This document shows, piece after piece, positions 32,273 through 34,209 of a DNA stretch of 34,209 nucleotides. The stretch lies in assembly GCA_934272785.1 (NCBI GenBank), contig CAKQSE010000011.1:1-34209 (forward strand), in the 5' to 3' direction. This DNA comes from an uncultured Alphaproteobacteria bacterium. GTDB taxonomy: Bacteria; Pseudomonadota; Alphaproteobacteria; Rs-D84. A model generated the notes under the pieces. That model did not search any database, was not told where the DNA came from, and saw nothing but the letters and a program-made list of their open reading frames with translations. The position numbers were made by a program, and so were the translations under genes. Numbering within the stretch: position 1 is the stretch's first letter; each line of letters begins with the position of its first letter.

Positions 32273-32298
32273 ATTCTCTCCTTTCCTTGGGTTTTATT

Positions 32299-33348
32299 TT
32301 AATCAAAATAGTTCAGTTTCATTGCCGCCTTGACGCGTTTAACGGTTTCTGCCGCCGCCGCGCGCGCGTCAATTGTGCCACGACGCAGGATTTCCATTAC
32401 CGACGCCGTATCGCGCGCCAACTGTTCACGACGTTCGCGAATTGGCCCCAATGTTTCTTGCATCACGCTGTTTAAAAACTTTTTAACCTTGACATCGCCC
32501 AGGCCGCCCCGTTCATAGTGCGCCGCCAATTCGTCATAATTCGCATACTCTGGCAAGAATGCCGCAAAATGTTCTGGACGCGCAAACACCGACAGGTAAA
32601 TGAATACAGGATTGTCCGTAGTGTTACCGGGGTCTGTGACACGAATATGATTCGGGTCGGTGAACATTGTTTTAACCTTGGCCGCGATTTCATCCGCAGA
32701 ATCTTTCAGGTATATGCCGTTGTTCAAAGACTTGCTCATTTTCGCATTGCCGTCCGTCCCCGGCAGGCGCGCCGCCGATTTAGATTGCGGAACAACCGCA
32801 CGTGGCATGGTCAATGTGTCGCCATAAATACTGTTGAATTTGTGCACGATTTCCGCCGCCTGTTCCAACATTGGCAACTGGTCATCACCCACGGGCACAA
32901 TATTTGCGCCAAACGCCGTGATGTCCGCCGCCTGGGATATTGGATACGTAAAGAATCCGACCGGAACGCCACCGTTAAACTTTTCCTTTTGCGCGATTTC
33001 TGTTTTCACCGTCGGATTACGTTGCAGGCGCGCCACCGTCACCAAATTCATGTAATAAAATGTCAGTTCGGTCAGTTCTGAAACCTCGGACTGGATAAAC
33101 ATAGTTGTTTTTGTCGGGTCATAGCCCGCCGCCAACATATCCAGCGTAATTTCCATAACGTTGTTACGCACACGCGCCGGGTCATCAAAATTATCGGTCA
33201 AACCCTGGGCATCGGCAATCATCGCATACATTTTGGCATAACCACCGGCGTTTTGAATTGCGACATTTGGCATCAATGCCCCAACCATATGCCCGATATG
33301 CAACGGGCCAGTGGGACGAATTCCTGTTAAAATAATATCTTTGGACAT
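32299..33348 (-). CDS. trpS: Tryptophanyl-tRNA synthetase
   Basis: A 349-residue class I synthetase that charges tRNA-Trp. It has the HIGH motif (17-20 in GPLHIGHMVG), the VPVGDDQLPMLEQAAEI segment typical of TrpRS, and KMSKS at 203-207 in DGNAKMSKSLNNGI. The frame is open 20 codons earlier, but the ATG at 33348 (MSKDIILTGIRPTG) is chosen because it fits the family start. The Shine-Dalgarno sequence there is weak. It is followed closely by the SIMPL gene and is separated from rpsD by a strong terminator. Confidence 0.95.
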   Translation of the reverse strand: MSKDIILTGIRPTGPLHIGHMVGALMPNVAIQNAGGYAKMYAMIADAQGLTDNFDDPARVRNNVMEITLDMLAAGYDPTKTTMFIQSEVSELTELTFYYMNLVTVARLQRNPTVKTEIAQKEKFNGGVPVGFFTYPISQAADITAFGANIVPVGDDQLPMLEQAAEIVHKFNSIYGDTLTMPRAVVPQSKSAARLPGTDGNAKMSKSLNNGIYLKDSADEIAAKVKTMFTDPNHIRVTDPGNTTDNPVFIYLSVFARPEHFAAFLPEYANYDELAAHYERGGLGDVKVKKFLNSVMQETLGPIRERREQLARDTASVMEILRRGTIDARAAAAETVKRVKAAMKLNYFD

Positions 33349-33410
33349 GATAATACTCTTGCTGTTTTTCTTGTGTTTAATGATACGATATTTGTATGTA
33401 AAAATCAAAA

Positions 33411-33441
33411 CAAAAAACGCGCCATTTCGGCGCGTTTTTCG
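33411..33441. terminator. rpsD terminator
   Basis: AAAACGCGCC-ATTTC-GGCGCGTTTTT is strong in both directions and lies 25 bases after the rpsD stop. Confidence 0.88.
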
Positions 33442-33465
33442 TAATTGTTTCGATTTCTATTATCT

Positions 33466-34098
33466 TTACCGAGAATAGAATTCAACGACCAATTCTGGGA
33501 ACATCTGGACCGGGTATGGAACATCCTGGAACGATGGGACCCGGGCAAATGTCGCAGTGAAATTCGCGCTGTCGACATTGATATAGTCCGGCCAGTTGCG
33601 TTCTGCCGATTCCAGTGCCAAAACAACCAACGGCATCTGTTTGGCTTTTTCGCTGACGGTGATAACGTCGCCTGGTTTTACCTGGTATGACGCAATCTTG
33701 ACGCGTTTGCCATTGACATAGATGTGACCGTGGCTGACCAATTGACGGGACGAGAATACGGTTGGTGCCAATTTCGCACGATATACAACTGCGTCCAAAC
33801 GACGTTCCAGCAAACCAATCAAGTTATCTGGGGTATCGCCCTTCATATTGTCAGCTTCCAGGTAATATGCACGGAACTTCTTTTCACCGATGTTACCATA
33901 GTAACCCTTCAGTGTCTGTTTTGCGCGCATCTGTTTTGCGTAATCAGACGAGTTACCACCACGTGATGTTGGTCCATGCTGGCCCGGTTTATATTTACGT
34001 TTGTTAAATGGGGATTTCGCCTGGCCCCACAGGTTCACGCCCAAACTGCGGGCGATTTTCAATTTACGAGTGCTGCGTTTCGCGCCTGCTCTTGCCAT
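33466..34098 (-). CDS. rpsD: 30S ribosomal protein S4
   Basis: A 210-residue primary 16S rRNA-binding protein that starts assembly of the 30S body. The N-terminal MARAGAKRSTRKLKIARSLGVNLW and RKYKPGQHG are canonical, with no zinc-binding Cys, so it is the Cys-minus form. The S4 RNA-binding domain covers about residues 98-160 (RRLDAVVYRAKLAPT, RQLVSHGHIYVNGKRV). The ending VPYPVQMFPELVVEFYSR is standard. AAAGGAT precedes the ATG. In many bacteria S4 represses its own operon; here it stands alone with a long upstream leader, so such control may act on itself. Confidence 0.97.
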   Translation of the reverse strand: MARAGAKRSTRKLKIARSLGVNLWGQAKSPFNKRKYKPGQHGPTSRGGNSSDYAKQMRAKQTLKGYYGNIGEKKFRAYYLEADNMKGDTPDNLIGLLERRLDAVVYRAKLAPTVFSSRQLVSHGHIYVNGKRVKIASYQVKPGDVITVSEKAKQMPLVVLALESAERNWPDYINVDSANFTATFARVPSFQDVPYPVQMFPELVVEFYSR

Positions 34099-34183
34099 AA
34101 TTTTATCCTTTGTTTTTGGTTTTTAGGTGCCAGGTTTGTCACAGATTCCTTATCGCGTGCGGGACCAAAAAATCACCGTCGCC

Positions 34184-34201
34184 GTAATCAGTTCTGATTA
34201 C
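34184..34201. promoter_or_regulatory. 18-base palindrome upstream of rpsD
   Basis: GTAATCAG-TT-CTGATTAC is a perfect inverted repeat 86 bases upstream of rpsD, near the window edge. It looks like a binding site for a dimeric regulator, but no function is shown. Confidence 0.4.
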
Positions 34202-34209
34202 CCAGCGCG

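Overview
The window looks like a chromosomal segment of an uncultured alphaproteobacterium, probably host-associated and with a reduced genome. The evidence is protein style plus a SAM-II/SAM-V-like riboswitch before metK, a type known mainly from Alphaproteobacteria and related marine lineages; genus cannot be told. It is Gram-negative (autotransporter with outer-membrane barrel, lipoprotein, signal peptides) and uses the standard bacterial code, with TGA as a stop. Most genes are housekeeping, short-spaced, and end in strong, often bidirectional intrinsic terminators.

Layout. 1-1747 (minus): two overlapping genes for exported proteins, the second Cys-rich and running off the left edge. 2025-4123 (minus): an AT-rich, phage-flavoured island with a promoter, a leader terminator, a MuF-DUF2778 fusion protein, a coupled 3-TM protein and a GH24 lysozyme. 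4252-4737 (minus): rpoZ and tRNA-Ser(GGA). 4798-8916 (plus): mtaB, then dac-holB-tatD. 8973-13895 (minus): a 1640-residue autotransporter, divergent from enolase (13999-15261). Next come a small superinfection-immunity-like membrane protein, a lipoprotein (minus) and smpB (plus). 17655-19626 (minus): two tandem glycine-rich paralogues between blocks of dispersed palindromic repeats. 20595-21119 (minus): a protein with an H1-like tail, Cys cluster, TM helix and EF-hand. 21253-22307 (plus): riboswitch and a short, divergent metK. 22416-24470 (minus): an alaS lacking the C-Ala domain. 24558-25928: a divergent pair (possible GT-A-like protein, membrane protein). 26176-29983 (plus): HU with a structured leader, a secreted Cys-rich repeat protein, a candidate structured RNA and RNase J. 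30581-34098 (minus): xerC/D-type recombinase, SIMPL protein, trpS and rpsD.

How genes relate. Much of the set serves translation, tRNA maturation and RNA turnover (rpsD, trpS, alaS, mtaB, smpB, tRNA-Ser, RNase J), DNA replication and chromosome upkeep (holB, HU, Xer), and the envelope (D,D-carboxypeptidase, autotransporter, lipoprotein, exported Cys-rich proteins). The accessory signals most worth attention are the MuF-DUF2778/3-TM/lysozyme island, the EF-hand protein, the metK riboswitch, several promoters placed so that the mRNA would be leaderless, and repeat tags that sit directly behind terminators.
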